A DNA stretch of 64,000 bases from the NCBI GenBank assembly GCA_036245805.1, contig BTRK01000006.1, forward strand, positions 24,274,365-24,338,364, written 5' to 3'. Each line of letters opens with the position of its first letter. Position 1 is the stretch's first letter. Made by a program: the position numbers and the translations under genes. The notes beneath the pieces are model-generated. The model was not told where the DNA came from. It was given only the letters and a program-made list of their open reading frames with translations, and did not search any database. Below, one piece after another: positions 1 to 12,866 of this stretch. The stretch comes from Pristionchus mayeri (taxonomy: Eukaryota > Nematoda > Chromadorea > Rhabditida > Neodiplogasteridae).

Positions 1-965
1 ATCATCACTATGTACAACAGCTGTCCGCATATTCGTTCGCTATACAATCGTGTTAAGATTCTCCATTCAGGTGCTAATGACGGGCATTCTTCTCCCACTC
101 GAATCTCTTCCGACCACGTGGGGGGGGGGGTATTTTTCTCTCCGGTCAGTATGGGCAACCGGAAGAGTATCACCTCATTGCTTCACTTTGGGAAGAAGAC
201 CATGGATTGATTCCTATCGACAGGAGTGAGCTACTATAAGAAAGTTTTTGTTGTGAGTTTATAACCAGCGCAAATCAGTAGTTCAGAGGTAGGATAATGA
301 TTCAGTCACATGGCCTAAGGACCCGAGTATGAATATCCCACTTATATCCTTCATACACCGACGTGATCCTCCTGCTAGCACTATGCCTGACGGCAGAAAA
401 AAATGGAAAACGAAACAACCACGAGAGAAAAAAATTTGCATACCTGGCACCCTCGTAGTCCTCCCGTCGCATTCCCTGATCCGATGAAGTACATCGGACT
501 GCCATGCATCATTGACGCTGAACAAAGTAGTGTTTAAAGTAATCAGGAACATGAAATAACTGATCCCCCGTATTTTAAAATTTTGTAAAAAATTGGCAAA
601 ATTGGCAAAATTCAATTGGAAATTCATTGTTTATTTGGTTAATTAATTGGAAATTGGAAATTGGAAATTTGAAATTCAAAATTCAAAACAAAATTCAATT
701 GTCAATTGGCAAAATTCCAAATTACGAATGGTTCTGATCCTACATCGTATACCTCGCACGACCAGTTTTATACAGTATGTGAACGAAACACGCAAGCGAT
801 CATACTGACGCATTTAAAATTGAGAAAAACGCGTCAGTGAATCTGTTTTTTTTCTTGGAATTTTCGAATTTATTTTTCCCCTTTTTGGTGGTGTCGTTTG
901 TCTGTTTTGAGTAAATAATTTGTACACAAATCTGTTAAACAACAATTTCTAATTTCAGAAAAGCC
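1..965. other. Upstream flank, AT-rich simple sequence
   Basis: No gene is supported here. Positions about 555-730 are a run of AATTGGAAATTGG-like and AAATTC-like units in degenerate tandem order. A G11 run lies at 120-130. The sequence just before 966 ends in an acceptor-like AATTTCAG (951-958), which would serve as the trans-splice site for the next gene. Confidence 0.5.
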
Positions 966-3900
966 ATGGGCGAGAACGTCGAGGCAGTGCCACCCGTTCA
1001 AAGTGGGTTTGCTTGTCTTTTTTAGAATTAAATACGTGTTATTGCATTGAGTTTTCGCTTGTTCTTCATCCATCTGTTTCTTATGATAATTTTATCTGTT
1101 CATGCGGGAACACGGGACAAGCCGACCATACTAGTACCTGGTATTATTAGATATCATGATTTACATTATTCACAGAGCATTTCGGGAAAGACAATAGAGA
1201 ATCAAATGGAGGGTTTTTATAAATTCTAATTTCTCTTGTGAGTTTACAAAGAGTTGGGTGTCAACCTCCACCGCGATAATTAAGCCAGCTAATCACTCCT
1301 TTTCAGACGGTGGAGTCACCTCAGTTCCTGCAATGATGGTGCCCGATTTTGTTGCCATGCCTCTGTTGCAGCAGACGGGAGAAGTCTTCGTCGGTCCTGG
1401 GGCTAAGAAGGAAGCTCAACTGCTCGGTCTTGGTCTCAAGAAGCTCCGCACTCGGGATAAGGTTATTTAGTTACTTTCGCACTTTTGATAGCATCTGACA
1501 CATTTATACCATGCAATGCATTTTTAAAATGATTTGTGTTGAAATTAATTGCATTTAATTATTACAGGATGACGTGGCTGCTGCAAAGCGCTACTGCCTC
1601 GATCTCTCTGTCAAACAGGTCATGCAGAAGCAGCAGCAGTCCCATCAACAGAATGTAAGTATTTCCTACTTTAGTTATCAAAACATGTGTGATACCTAAT
1701 TGCATCTTCACCTCATCTTCTGGAATAGCAAAGGGGCATTTATTTATGTGAATTTAGAACATGACCGTCATCATATTTTGAGCTATAGTAGAACAAAATT
1801 TCACATGTCGTAGTCCCATATATGTATATGAATAAAATGAAAACATAGTGATAATTAAAAAAATATTTCGAGATGATAAACAATTCATTCAGCAACAAAA
1901 GCAAGCGATGTACTCTCAAGCACTGTCTCTCATGGGCCGAGTCTACATTGGATCAATTTCATTCGAGGTCAGCGTTATGCAGTTCCAATTATGTTTTGAA
2001 CTATTTATTAAATTAAATAAATAGTTTGAATTATTTTTTAGGTTCGTGAATCCGATCTAAAGAAAGCCTTCGAAAACTTCGGCCCTGTAAAAGCAATCAA
2101 CATGAGCTACGATAACTCGACCGGAGTGAGTTTCTCATTTTAAACTAACAAATTTCTACAAGAGCTCACCCGGAGCCGTTGACATTCAAATGAATTATTC
2201 TTTTTTTTTCAGAACCACAAAGGCTTTGCTTTCCTCGAGTTCGAGATTCCAGAGGCAGCAGTGATAGCTCAAGACGCTATGAACGGATTGATGATGGGCG
2301 GCAGAAATCTGAAGGTGAACAGAGAGGCAAGCAAGGGGGAGGGCATTAATTATTTCAGTTTCATGTGTTATGTCTAACATATATGTTCGCATTCATTTTG
2401 TCCCCAAAATATATATGTTCTGTTGGAATCGCTCGTTATATTGCAAATGTTCTCATCTAACTACTATTTGGGCCCTTTGCAGATAAAGTGGGTTAATGGA
2501 TTGTCGTTGCAGGTGGGTCGACCAGCCAACATGCCTCAAGCACAGCCAATCATCGACATGATCATGACCGAGGCCACCAAATATCATCGAGTTTGTTTTT
2601 GACATTACGTTTTGGTTTAAATAATGTACTATCTATACCTATATATACTATTATAAGTAGATTATCAATTCACATGCCAATATTTGAGGTCTATGTGGCT
2701 TCCGTCCATCCCGATCTGTCCGAGTCTGATCTTAAATCGGTGTTCGAAGCATTCGGAGAGGTTACCAAGTGCCAATTGGCAAGAAACAACGCGACTAACA
2801 AGGGAGTGCATAGGTTAGTGTTTCTCAATAAAATCATTGTTAACATTTTTTTATTTTGATATATAAAATTAAAAATCTGAAAATTGATCGAACTGATTCC
2901 CAAATCATTGCAGGGGCTTTGGCTACATTGAGTTCAGCACTCGACAGGCATCGCAAGAAGCGATTGCAGGCATGAACATGTTCGATCTAGGAGGACAATT
3001 CTTGAGGGTCAGTCGAGCTTTTCGGCCGAGTCAATTTCATTTATTTTTGTTAATTTAATTGGCATATAACTAATTGATGGAAGTAATGGGATGGTTTGAG
3101 GTGGGTAAGTGCATCACTCCGCCCGAGGCTCTGAACTACCTGATGCCGCAGACTTCCTCCGTCCTTCCCTCTGCCGCTGCAATGGCTGCTGCATCCATCA
3201 CTGCCAAGATCCAAGCGACAGAAATGATGCAGGTGAGACATTGGGTAGGACTAGGGCGAAATCTAGGACCGGTGGAAGTGGGATTAATGGAGGGAAGTTC
3301 CCTCTTGAGGCCATGGCATCTGGACACGCAGCCTTCCAACCACTACGATGAAGATTTACAATTGGAGAGAAGGCACTATGGGCCCTGTTTGCTTTTGATT
3401 TGTCCCCTCCCCTCAGCTCACTATAGAATTATCTATTGTTTTGGGTCTCAATATGATCAAAGAATACAGGTAAGATAGGAAATGTCAGCATCGTGCTTAT
3501 GAGTTACTTCTGTACTTTTTATTCTTATTTGATTTAATTGTTATTGTCGTTATGTATTTCGTATAGTCATGATTTTGTACATAAGGCGCCCCTTTCTTAT
3601 AAAGATCTCACATCATCCAACGATCCTGATTTAGTACTAGGTGGTATTCTTACTATCTGGGAAGCGCTTTTTTCATTCCAGAATGTCTTCATCTCATCAG
3701 AATCGTCCCGAATTCAGCATCGCCTGATCTTTGACCTCTCTTTCTGTCTTTCCATATCACATCTAATTCCGATGTGATATGTGTCCCTGAGGTTATTTCC
3801 CATTGCGAATAGTCACTACAAACTAAAGTGTGAAAGGGAAGCGAATTCAATTCCAGAGCCGTTGATGTGGTGTGTGACCGAGGCCGGAGGATCGGAGATG

Positions 3901-6900
3901 GCGAGGGTCTTTATTGAGTAAATGGGATCTGTCTGGGGGTGAAATTGTTCTTGAAGAACCCGTTGCAATGCACAACTCCTTTGCAGAAACCGCCTCAGCC
4001 AAACAGCTTGTCATCTACTCATAATTCTCCCGGTCAGAACTCGCCTGGATACGCGTCCGCTGCTCCCCACCAGTCCATTGTTAGTGTCTTATCTCTTGCA
4101 AGGGACAGCAGATTATGCACGATTAATCAGGACATGATTCAAAATGAATGTGGCCTTGCAGGGAGTGGATCCAGTGAATGGTCTGTACATCACTTCTGGG
4201 TTGCCAGTTGGTCCCTCTCCGTGTCTCGCACTGGCTAATAATACCAATCCCATCCCGGCCCATCTCTCTGCTGTCGCCGCCCCTCCTCTCGCGCAGACGA
4301 TGCAATCGGCCCGTGAGTTACTGATTTGGACAGTTGCATAGGTAGATTGAGGTATCCATAGGTACAGATTTGGATGCATTTATACATTTTTCTTGGTAGG
4401 TTTCTTTTTGTAATATTAATAAGTATTTGCAGTGGAGCCTCCTCCTCCTCCCCCACCAGTTCCCATGGACGTGAGCAGCCCACAGACGGTTAACCCTGTT
4501 GTAAGTTTCATTTCCTGCCCACTAATCAGCATTATGAGGAATTTTTAACTGTACAGTTTGAATTGCTTGTAAGAGATATATTTGGAATGAATGAGTGATT
4601 GGCAGCCTCCCCCTCCTCTGATGGGTGCATTCAATGGCTCCTTCACTGCATCTCCCGTTCCTCCGCCTCCGCCATTGATGAGCGTCGTCAGTTTTCGCAC
4701 TAAATATTTGCTTTTTATTTTAAATAATTATAATTGGAATTATAGCAGTATGTGTTTATTTCAGTCTGTCCCTAATCCCTTCGTGCCTCCTCCCCCTCCA
4801 CCTACTGGATCCACATTCCAGACCCCTACGGAATCGGTGAGCCTTTACTGATTGTTTAATAATTAGATTAATCGATGTTTCATTTTCGATAAACGATCAT
4901 AGGTGGGCACCATCGACGCCAGCTGTGAAACTCCCCCGGTTTTTGGAAAATTTTGTCACAGAAACGATCATTTACGATCACCCCTCTCCTTTTGACCCTA
5001 AACACCCCCGGTTTTCGATTTCCAGCTTCAACCCCCGCCCACCTATGTAAACGGTTGATACATCTCTTTCCAGGTACCCGAATCAATTCCTTCTCGTCGT
5101 GGCTTCGGGGGATTCGCTGACTCGGTTCCTCCTCCAGTGGGTGGAGTGGCCTCTCCCGGAGTACTCGCCCCTCCACCCGCTCTCATCGACCCTCTCACGG
5201 GCAAGACAGTCGAACCACCCAAGCCGAAGGTTCAGAAACCGAAGAAGGAGAAGAGATCGGATATGAGCATCCTCGACAGAATCAAGGTCTGTTAGGCACT
5301 ATTACAAACTACTGTTTTTTCATTTGTTTTGCCTAACGAACAAATATGGCATATTGTAGGTGCAAACAGTGGATATGTACGCACCGGCTACATTCGGCCC
5401 CGTCGAGAACGAATTCGTGCCCAAGGAAGATCAGAAGAAGGAAGGTAAGACATTTGTTGGATCGGGATCAGACCAACATGATCGATATTTGCAGAGCAAT
5501 TGGCACTGATGGGAAGTAAGCAGGGAGACGTGCACGCAATGGCACTCGCACTACTCGATGGAAACAAGGCACTCGTGCAGGTGAGGAGAGAGAGAGACGA
5601 TCACGGGGAATGGTGTTGCAGGCGATGAAGAGAAAGGAGGAGAAGGCGAGAGAAGAGGAAGAAGGAACAGCGAAGAAGAAGAAGAAGATCAAGGCACCTA
5701 AGCCCCAGACTGGACCCAAGGTATTATATTCACAGTGGTCGTTTTCATGCTGAAAGTTTATTTATTTTTTCCTTTCGTAATCTGTACAAACGATGTCATA
5801 TAATTACCACTTTGTATAGTTTTTGGTGTGTATGAGGATAAGTTGCAGCTGAACACGGCGGCAGCACTGGCAGCTGCAGCCACGGCTGGACAGATGAGCG
5901 ACGCCATCATCAACTCTGCTGCAGCCAGTGATGATGCCAGTCTGAGCAGCCAGGAGACTATCTCGATCAGGTGGGGGGAGAGAGAGTTCTGCTTCCACGG
6001 ATCCAAATCTGGACAACCTTGACTCGCATTCAGTTGCCGTTAATTAAATTTTCTGTATTTTATATTTGTATTTTCAATTGGTATTCGACTCCTATTCGCG
6101 ATAAAGAAATTGGATGATGAACTAATGGTAAGAGTAAAGTGTGTATTGCAGAGGCAACGATGCTCGTCATCTCCTGATGACGAAGTTGATGAGAGTGAAC
6201 AGATCGAGTGTCGTTCTCCTCAAAAATATGGTGAGCATTCTATTTTACTTTCTAAATTTGAGTACACCAGATACAGCAGTTTTTAATTGTTATGGAAAAA
6301 GGCACCTCTAGTTTAGGGGGTAACTCCGCCCACTTTCCCTAAGCGTCTCTGACACCCTGCCTCTTCCTTCCATTTGACGCGCTCGCCTGTAAACAACTAC
6401 TCACGCTATAGTAAACAACTTTTACATGACGAGAGCATTGGCTTTACACTACGCATCTATGCCTCCTTCCCTATAACGGCGACCCGCGAAGCGGGGAGCC
6501 CTGTAAGCAAAGTCAGTTCGTTGCTTACCGCTTAGGCTAAAAGCCGGCGATATGCACAGAAAGCTGCGTAGCTCTAGCCTGTTCTGTTCTCCCCTACCTG
6601 AGTAGAGACTCAGGGGCCTGAGTGGGAGGAATTGGCTTACCCCCTAAACTAGAGAAGTCCCTGGAAAAACTTTACCCACTACGCACCTGGATTTCGCGAG
6701 TTATAAAAAAATTTAAAGATTAAATGAGTAGTTCAATTTAAAATTAGTATCCTTTCTTTAGAAAAAAAACAGAAAAAAAAGCGACAGGCTTTCCCTTACA
6801 GTCTTTTTTTAGATTATTTCAGCATGAATTGCAAAAAATGCTTTATTATGCCCCAAATGACACGCGCATTGCATATGCACTTAATTAAACTAGAACACAT

Positions 6901-7611
6901 TTGGCCACTTTAACACTGAACGGTCTAGTGGTGTTTATGAAGCAAAATAAAACGAAGTTTGTATTTGTGAACTTATAGCATTTTTTGCATTCATTAGGTC
7001 ACGCCGGACGACATTGACGAGTTTCTGGAGGGAGAGATCAGGGAAGAGTGCGGCAAGTTTGGTGCAGTATCAGAGGTGAGATTTATCTACATTTCCTTCC
7101 TCTCAAATGTGCGGTTTCATTTTTTTGTGAGATGAATCTGGCTACTTCCATCCCTCTTCAATTGCTTCCATAAACTCGACTTGCCACATGCAGGCTGAAT
7201 CTTGTGATTGCAGGTAGTGATTGCCTCTGATCCAGCAGCTGGATCTGCCAAGGTATTCGTCCGATTTAGTGACCCGACTGAGGCAGAAGCAGCGAAGCAG
7301 TCACTCGATAAGAGGTTCCTCCCACTTACACTTACTATTTTCAAACGATTCTCGTTAGAGTCTTTTCATTATTTCTGCACGGAATGGCTCATATATTTTT
7401 CCATTCGCATGAATGCGCTACGAATATAGCGTCATTTAAAAATAGTTTATCTGAATTGAGAAGAGACTTAATTCAACGGTTGGGAGGTGCTCTAATATCG
7501 AGGAGAAATGCTTGTCTATATTCTGGCTGATTCAGATTCTTCGCTGGTCGATCGATCATCGCGACAATCTACGATCAGGTGATGTTCGAGCACAACGACC
7601 TCTCCGGATGA
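966..7611 (+). CDS. PUF60: PUF60 / half-pint family splicing factor
   Basis: Poly(U)-binding splicing factor that helps U2AF define 3' splice sites in the nucleus; the C. elegans counterpart is RNP-6. About 24 exons read through: 966-1002, 1307-1461, 1568-1654, 1893-1967, 2042-2125, 2213-2314, 2513-2590, 2689-2813, 2914-3007, 3101-3232, 3987-4079, 4162-4312, 4433-4500, 4606-4686, 4765-4836, 5074-5286, 5360-5444, 5495-5580, 5622-5720, 5836-5970, 6152-6230, 6998-7075, 7214-7314, 7536-7611. RRM1 begins [12 protein letters not shown] and contains GFAFLEF; RRM2 begins [12 protein letters not shown] and contains GFGYIEF; a Pro-rich linker with several PPPPP runs follows; then a Lys/Glu-rich segment; and a C-terminal U2AF-homology domain from VVLLKNM to IIATIYDQ with the expected RxF signature as RFF. 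The start follows an acceptor-like TTTCAG by 7 bases. Domain order matches the family. Individual junctions in the Pro-rich part are less certain than the RRM exons. Confidence 0.95.
6306..6654. repeat. Inverted-repeat element in PUF60 intron
   Basis: The ends CTCTAGTTTAGGGGGTAA (6306) and its reverse complement (to 6654) bracket about 350 bp in the intron between the 6152-6230 and 6998-7075 exons. Inside is a GC-rich hairpin, GACCCGCGAAGCGGG. No open frame is seen. A MITE is the simplest reading; no clear target duplication was found. Confidence 0.7.
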
Positions 7612-9118
7612 TCTTATCTGGTTCCACAGTAATCTTATCAGTACGATTGTCGCACTGACAAATTAGCCTCGTTCCATTTGCGCACAGATCTAGCCCTGTT
7701 TGCAGCCTCGGCCGTGTATATTTGTCACTTCTATTTCCATTTCTCGCGTTTTTCCATATTAATCTATTCTTAAGTTTTCTCAGTTCAATACTCCTAATTC
7801 ATTCATTGTTACAAGAGAAGTTTTCCTCCATTCCACTTATTTTCTCACCAAACTTTAAAAAAAGATTTGCTGGCTGAATTTCGCTCGATAAATGCATTAC
7901 TATTTACATTCTCTGAAGATATTTGTTCTGTGAAGCAGTTGGTACTGGACAAGTATCTAGTACTCGATCGGGAACACGAGGGATAGAATGTGAATAGTGA
8001 TATAATCTTTCCTGATGAAGTCACTTGAAGGGGATTGGTCCTATTTGGTTGCTAGATCCTCCGTCTCTTATTCTATCATTCCCGCCCCTCTTTCTTTTCT
8101 TCACGTGTTTATTTGTTGTTGGAGGGAGAAGTAAAGGAATGACACGTGATATATCTGACTACTAGACTACTAGTCAGTGACTAGAGTAATGTGCAGTGGC
8201 TCGTCTTTTCTTCATTGCAGAATGCAATACTTTTGTGGGAGAGCGTTTATCAAAAATATGTGAGGATTTTCGTGAATTTCTCACATCGTGATATCCATGC
8301 ATCCTTCCTGCCAGTTTTTTTTCGAATTAACAACTCTTATATTTAGTTTAAAAAACGATGTTTAATTTCACAGAATAGTTATGAGGTCTGTGATCAAAAG
8401 TGTATGTGATAGTTGGGTGGATAGCTGTGTGGGAGCTTGCTATTGCATGACGTTTCCCTTCTCGCCTCTCCTATCTTCTCTTCTTTACCAATTCAATCCA
8501 ATTCTATTATTGTTTCATCTTTCTCTCGTTCACTTCTCATGAACGCCCAATCAATACATCACGGTTTTCCAATAAAAATACAAGCTGGTTGCTATTGTTT
8601 CGCAAGTTTTTTTTAAATTTTGACCATCATATGACCTACAAAACCCTGCGAAATATCATGATCTGAAAACACCCATTTCCACTTTTTATTGACATCAAAG
8701 GTATTTCCGATCATAAAATATCCCTTTCTCAACAATTTATCGATTATCCACACGAATTTTGATTTTTTCTAATCTCCACATCTGCTTGATAGTGGAGAGA
8801 TAGGTCGTTTCTTATATCTATGCACCGTTTGACCTGAATCTATCGCGAAGAATCCAAGGAAGTTATACAAATAGTGGGTATAATTTTTTTAGGAAATCGA
8901 TAGTATGTGGCCGTGGTAAAATGGGCTAATTGTCGCGCATTCTAGCAAGAGACTCGTGATATTCATTCCCTTCTCACTTCCGATTTGTAGTTGAATTCAT
9001 TCTCACACCTCCTTCTCCTTCTCTCCACGCCTTATTTTGTACATTTGTTTAAGAGAAATGAGTTGTTTGTCCATCTTTTAAACATTCTATATCTGTTTGA
9101 TCTTTGATCTCTTGCCAG
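7612..9118. other. Intergenic, no gene seen
   Basis: About 1.5 kb between the PUF60 stop and the next start. AT-rich with scattered pyrimidine runs; no frame with splice-compatible coding signal. It must hold the PUF60 3' UTR and the promoter or trans-splice region of the HIT gene. Confidence 0.5.
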
Positions 9119-11533
9119 ATGTCAGACGGAGTGAGTGGATGCAAGTTCTGCGAGATCGCCCATCACAAGAAGGAACTCCATCTCAGGGAGAGCGACAATG
9201 TGAGAACTCCCTGTCTTCCTTTATGAGAATGAGCTGCCAGAACAATTGATTTTATTGTACGGTTGAAAATTGTTGCTTCCGTTCTTCACAAACATTCATC
9301 GTGCTTTCTATTTGGTGCTTATCTCATTGCGATGACGGAGTATGTTTACTAACGCAGCAGCGTGTTGACGTTATACATCTTCCCACCTGGTCTGACGCAT
9401 GCAGCATTAATTGAGCTTGAAATATCCAGTACGGATTATTCTGTGAGTAAAAAGTGTAAACTGTGTGAAACGTAGGATGCGGAAGAGGAGGAGACGACGT
9501 GTTGGAATATTAAATTATGGAAAAGTTTGATGTCGAATGACTAATGTGACAGTGGTATCGCTTTTTACTATAGTTTGAAATGTAACGCTACCCGGGATAG
9601 TTGAGACCCGAGTGGGCAGAATAGTTCTGTTCAATTACCCGGGATAGTTGGATGCAAATCGCAATTTCGCATCATTTCTGCTCGCTTTTGTGGTGAGGTA
9701 TAGATCGAACTATCCCGGGTAATTGACTTATTATTTTCCACTATCCCGGGTAATTCTCATTCCTCGCCATTCTTCTCGATTACCCGGTCGGGTCCGAATT
9801 ACCCGCCCCGAATTAAAAACTCTACTTTTTACAGACAGGAAACAGAAAATGCAAAATTTGATATCCACAAAATGGAGCATTGCAGTGCATCGTAATTCGC
9901 GACATCAAACCGAAGGCCCCTCAGCATTACCTTGTCATTCCCAAAGTGAGTGAGAGAGAGAGAGAGAGGTACCATTATGGATGTACCATTAAATTACCAC
10001 CCTCTGTTTCATTCTTTGAATATGCTAGAGACGGGATGGATATGTGACAATTTGACGGATATTGTATACTGAGCAAGTCGAGGCAATTCTGTTGATTATA
10101 TATGTGATTGTGACAGGTGCACATCTCTAAGCCGACAGACCTCACCCTGGCTGATCGAGATCTCCTGAGGTGAGGGGAGAAGGGGGGTTGCAATGGGATA
10201 CACGGGGTACATAGGGATAATCATGGAGAGAACGGAGGCGGAAGGAATCTGACACCCTTGACGTAATGTTATACTGCCCAATCGAAGAACTCTCTTTTTG
10301 TTCTGTTTTCGTTACGAAATCTTATAAACGGACACCTAGTCACTGTATTTATATTTCTGATGTGTTTCTGACATAGTTAGCGTACAAATCATTCTGGGAG
10401 AAATGATCTTTTGCACATGTTTCTCGACGGAATTGCACGAATATAATGTAATTGCAGAGAGATGGAAAGGCTGGGTCGGGAGTATCTCCGGAAAGAATTG
10501 AAGGAGAAAGGAGAGGCTGATACTGTAGAGGATATGCTCAGGGTACGCATTTGTATTTCCTGCATCACTTTTTGTTTCTACTCACACGAATACATTGGAA
10601 TAGAAGCATCCTCCATGTTCAAACAAGAGCTCAATTTCACTCGTATCTAGTACTGGGGGACTAATAAAATGTAGTGAGAAATGTCTCCCAGAGGGATGAT
10701 TACCCCCATGTTGTGATGAGTATACTTCGTAGTAAGTTCACAAAATGAGTCCTCGAGGGGATTAATTAACTTCGTTTCGAAAAATTGTTCTTTGGCTAAC
10801 TTAAGTACTTCGATCTCAGGTTGGATTTCACTGGCCTCCGATGGTTCGCGTGCATCATCTCCATCTGCACGTCATCTATCCCATCAAGGAGGCGAGTTCC
10901 ATCCCCTCCCTCTCCCAGAGAAAGGCCATCGTGCATGGACCGATGAGAATGAATAGTCTCTCACAAGAGGAAGCCAATACGATGCCTAAATAAATAGAGT
11001 CTAGACAATGCCTTCTTGTGGGTGGGAGCGTTCCCTTTTCTTCCTCCTTCATTTCATTCTCGAAGGAGGCGCATTTTTTACGACAGAGAGATAGACTGAA
11101 TTATTTACTCTAATGAAAATGGTAATAGTGAACGAAGCTACTTATGCTACTTTTGACTAGAAAAATGAATACTATCCAGTTTTCGTAAATCTTTTCGAGT
11201 ATTCCCTCCCGTCCTACTAAATAGTCTCTTTCAGCTCTCATTTATGTCGAAGATTCTGACATTCAAGCCGGGTAAAGTGTTCAAGACTCTTCCCAGGGTC
11301 ATGGAGATTCTGGAGGAGAAGGGTAATCTCAAAGATGAGAAGTGAGGATCCATCCCCTTGTTCATTCGATACTTGCCTAGAAGGAGATTGTAATCTTAAC
11401 ATGCTACTTACTCTTTCCATTCCTTCTCGCTCGAATGTGCTGGATCGAAATAATCTCAAAATTACTAACTGTTTATAACTTTTCCTCTAGATGTTATCTT
11501 GCCCAAGAGAAAGTGTTAGCAGAATATCCGTAG
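9119..11533 (+). CDS. HINT3: HINT3-type histidine-triad protein
   Basis: HIT-superfamily nucleoside phosphoramidase/hydrolase, soluble. Exons 9119-9199, 9886-9945, 10117-10169, 10458-10542, 10820-10891, 11235-11341 and probably 11491-11533. It starts MSDGVSGCKFCEIAHHKKE, with the CxFC pair seen in HINT3/HINT4. It continues with IKPKAPQHYLVIPK, then GFHWPPMVRVHHLHLHVIYP, which holds the catalytic HxHxH. The C-terminal tail FMSKILTFKPG and its leucine-rich helix resemble the HINT3 tail rather than HINT1. The start ATG directly abuts an acceptor-like TTGCCAG. The intron after 10891 appears to use a GC donor (GCGAGT); reading through instead would add a short unrelated tail ending near 10993. The last exon is optional: without it a stop falls at 11343-11345. 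Confidence 0.9.
9588..9815. repeat. ACCCGGGATAGT inverted boxes
   Basis: Two copies of TACCCGGGATAGTTG (9589, 9636) are followed by two reverse-complement copies containing ACTATCCCGGGTAATT (9710, 9740). Related ATTACCCGG boxes occur near 9780-9812. They form a symmetric, palindromic cluster inside the first HINT3 intron. This is probably a short foldback element; a bound regulatory site is possible but unsupported. Confidence 0.6.
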
Positions 11534-11851
11534 TGTACCACCCTAGTCCCGCCCCTTGAAGGATATAGCCAGAAGATACCCCTCCCCTTCTCATTCTGTC
11601 TTGAGATTCCATTACTTCATACTGCTTACTTTACTTCATACTTATATAATCTATTCACGGGCTACGAAGTCGACATAAAGTTGTTCCATTAATTACTCCT
11701 TCCCTCGTTCCTAAAGTTCTCTCCTAATGAATCCTTCACATGAGAGCATCCGTCAGTATAAAGTTCGAAACGGAAATTTCTCTCGTTCGTCACCATTAAT
11801 TCCTTCTTGTGTTTCTTGATTACGGTAGAACTGTGAATATGGTGATGACAG

Positions 11852-12296
11852 ATGAAATTCTTCTCCTTGGCTCTTCTCTTTCTCGTCTTCTCCACGATGA
11901 CATCAGCATTCAGAGGAGCATCGAGAACCTTCGCGAACAATGTCCAGTGAGTTCAGGGGTACGGTAGAGAGTTTTGTGTTGTCGTGACGGTAAGGGAGTG
12001 AGTTATTGTTTGCATTGCAGGGAGTCTTCGATGCAGGGATCTGCCACTGGAGGTGAGTGGGGAGTATCTATTATTCACGAATTCTCTCCCAGTTACTCAC
12101 TAGATGAAACGGCTTATCCACTACCGAAATACTTTCTCAGCTTTTTTTCAGTTTGTATTTTAGAGTGACGTGAGGTAATCCTAAGTCTGTTTTGTGCTCA
12201 GGATTCCGAGCTCGCCGAGTTCCCTCGGTCGTGATCCAATCGATGGAGAGAGAGAGACGAGGACCTCTCTTCGAATACGAATTCGGAAACTACTGA
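11852..12296 (+). CDS. Small secreted, dibasic-rich peptide precursor
   Basis: Not recognised as a named family. Three short exons (11852-11946, 12021-12052, 12202-12296) join in frame to 73 codons plus a TGA stop. Residues 1-19 (MKFFSLALLFLVFSTMTSA) are a classic signal peptide. The mature part contains ARR and ERERR basic sites, separating a VPSVVIQSME segment from a C-terminal GPLFEYEFGNY. That layout resembles a neuropeptide-like precursor cut by proprotein convertases, but there is no Gly for C-terminal amidation and no repeated peptide. The ATG abuts GATGACAG, an acceptor-like site. It lies 318 bp downstream of the HIT gene on the same strand. Evidence is signal peptide, matching splice phases (2 and 1) and clean GT-AG borders; function is unknown. 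Confidence 0.6.
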
Positions 12297-12866
12297 AGAG
12301 TGCGCGTCTCCCCATTCCACTCTACTCGAGCAGATCCCCATTATTTCCCCTCTCACTTCATTCGGATAAAGATGTTGTTCTCACGTGTTCCTCTCTCCTC
12401 TCTCTCCCTCTCTCCCCTCTCTCCTCTCTCTCCCTCTCTCCCCTCTCTCTCCCTCTCTCCCCTCTCTCCTCTCTCTCCCTCTCTCCCCTCTCTCCTCTCT
12501 CTCCCTCTCTCTCTCCTCTCTCCTCTCTCTCCCTCTCTCTCCCCTCTCTCCTCTCTCTCCCTCTCTCTCCCCTCTCTCCTCTCTCTCCCTCTCTCTCTCC
12601 TCTCTCCTCTCTCTCCCTCTCTCTCCCCTCTCTCCTCTCTCTCCCTCTCTCTCTCCTCTCTCCTCTCTCTCCCTCTCTCTCCCCTCTCTCCTCTCTCTCC
12701 CTCTCTCTCCCCATTATAATCAGGTCGCAGTCTAACTTGCAAATTAGATGAAAATTAGGATAAAAGGCGATCTCTTCCTCTCTCCTCCATTCGGATCGTT
12801 CTCTCTCGTAGTGAGCGGCTCTCGAACATCTTCCCTCTCCCCCTACTGACCCTTACTCGACTGACT
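12297..12866. repeat. Pure-pyrimidine CT minisatellite tract
   Basis: Positions about 12390-12712 are almost only C and T on the plus strand, built from tandem units of roughly 28-32 bp of the form TCTCTCCTCTCTCTCCCTC. Several units are near-identical, with one shorter variant. Because the tract has no stops it stays open in most frames on both strands; these are not genes. It lies directly upstream of the serine-rich gene, so it could act as a polypyrimidine promoter element or form triplex DNA (inference). Confidence 0.9.

Noticed and set aside
12194..12751. Long open frames on both strands through the CT tract
   Set aside because: A pure C/T tract lacks stop codons in most frames; the peptides are Ser/Leu/Pro or Arg/Glu simple repeats with no splice or family support.
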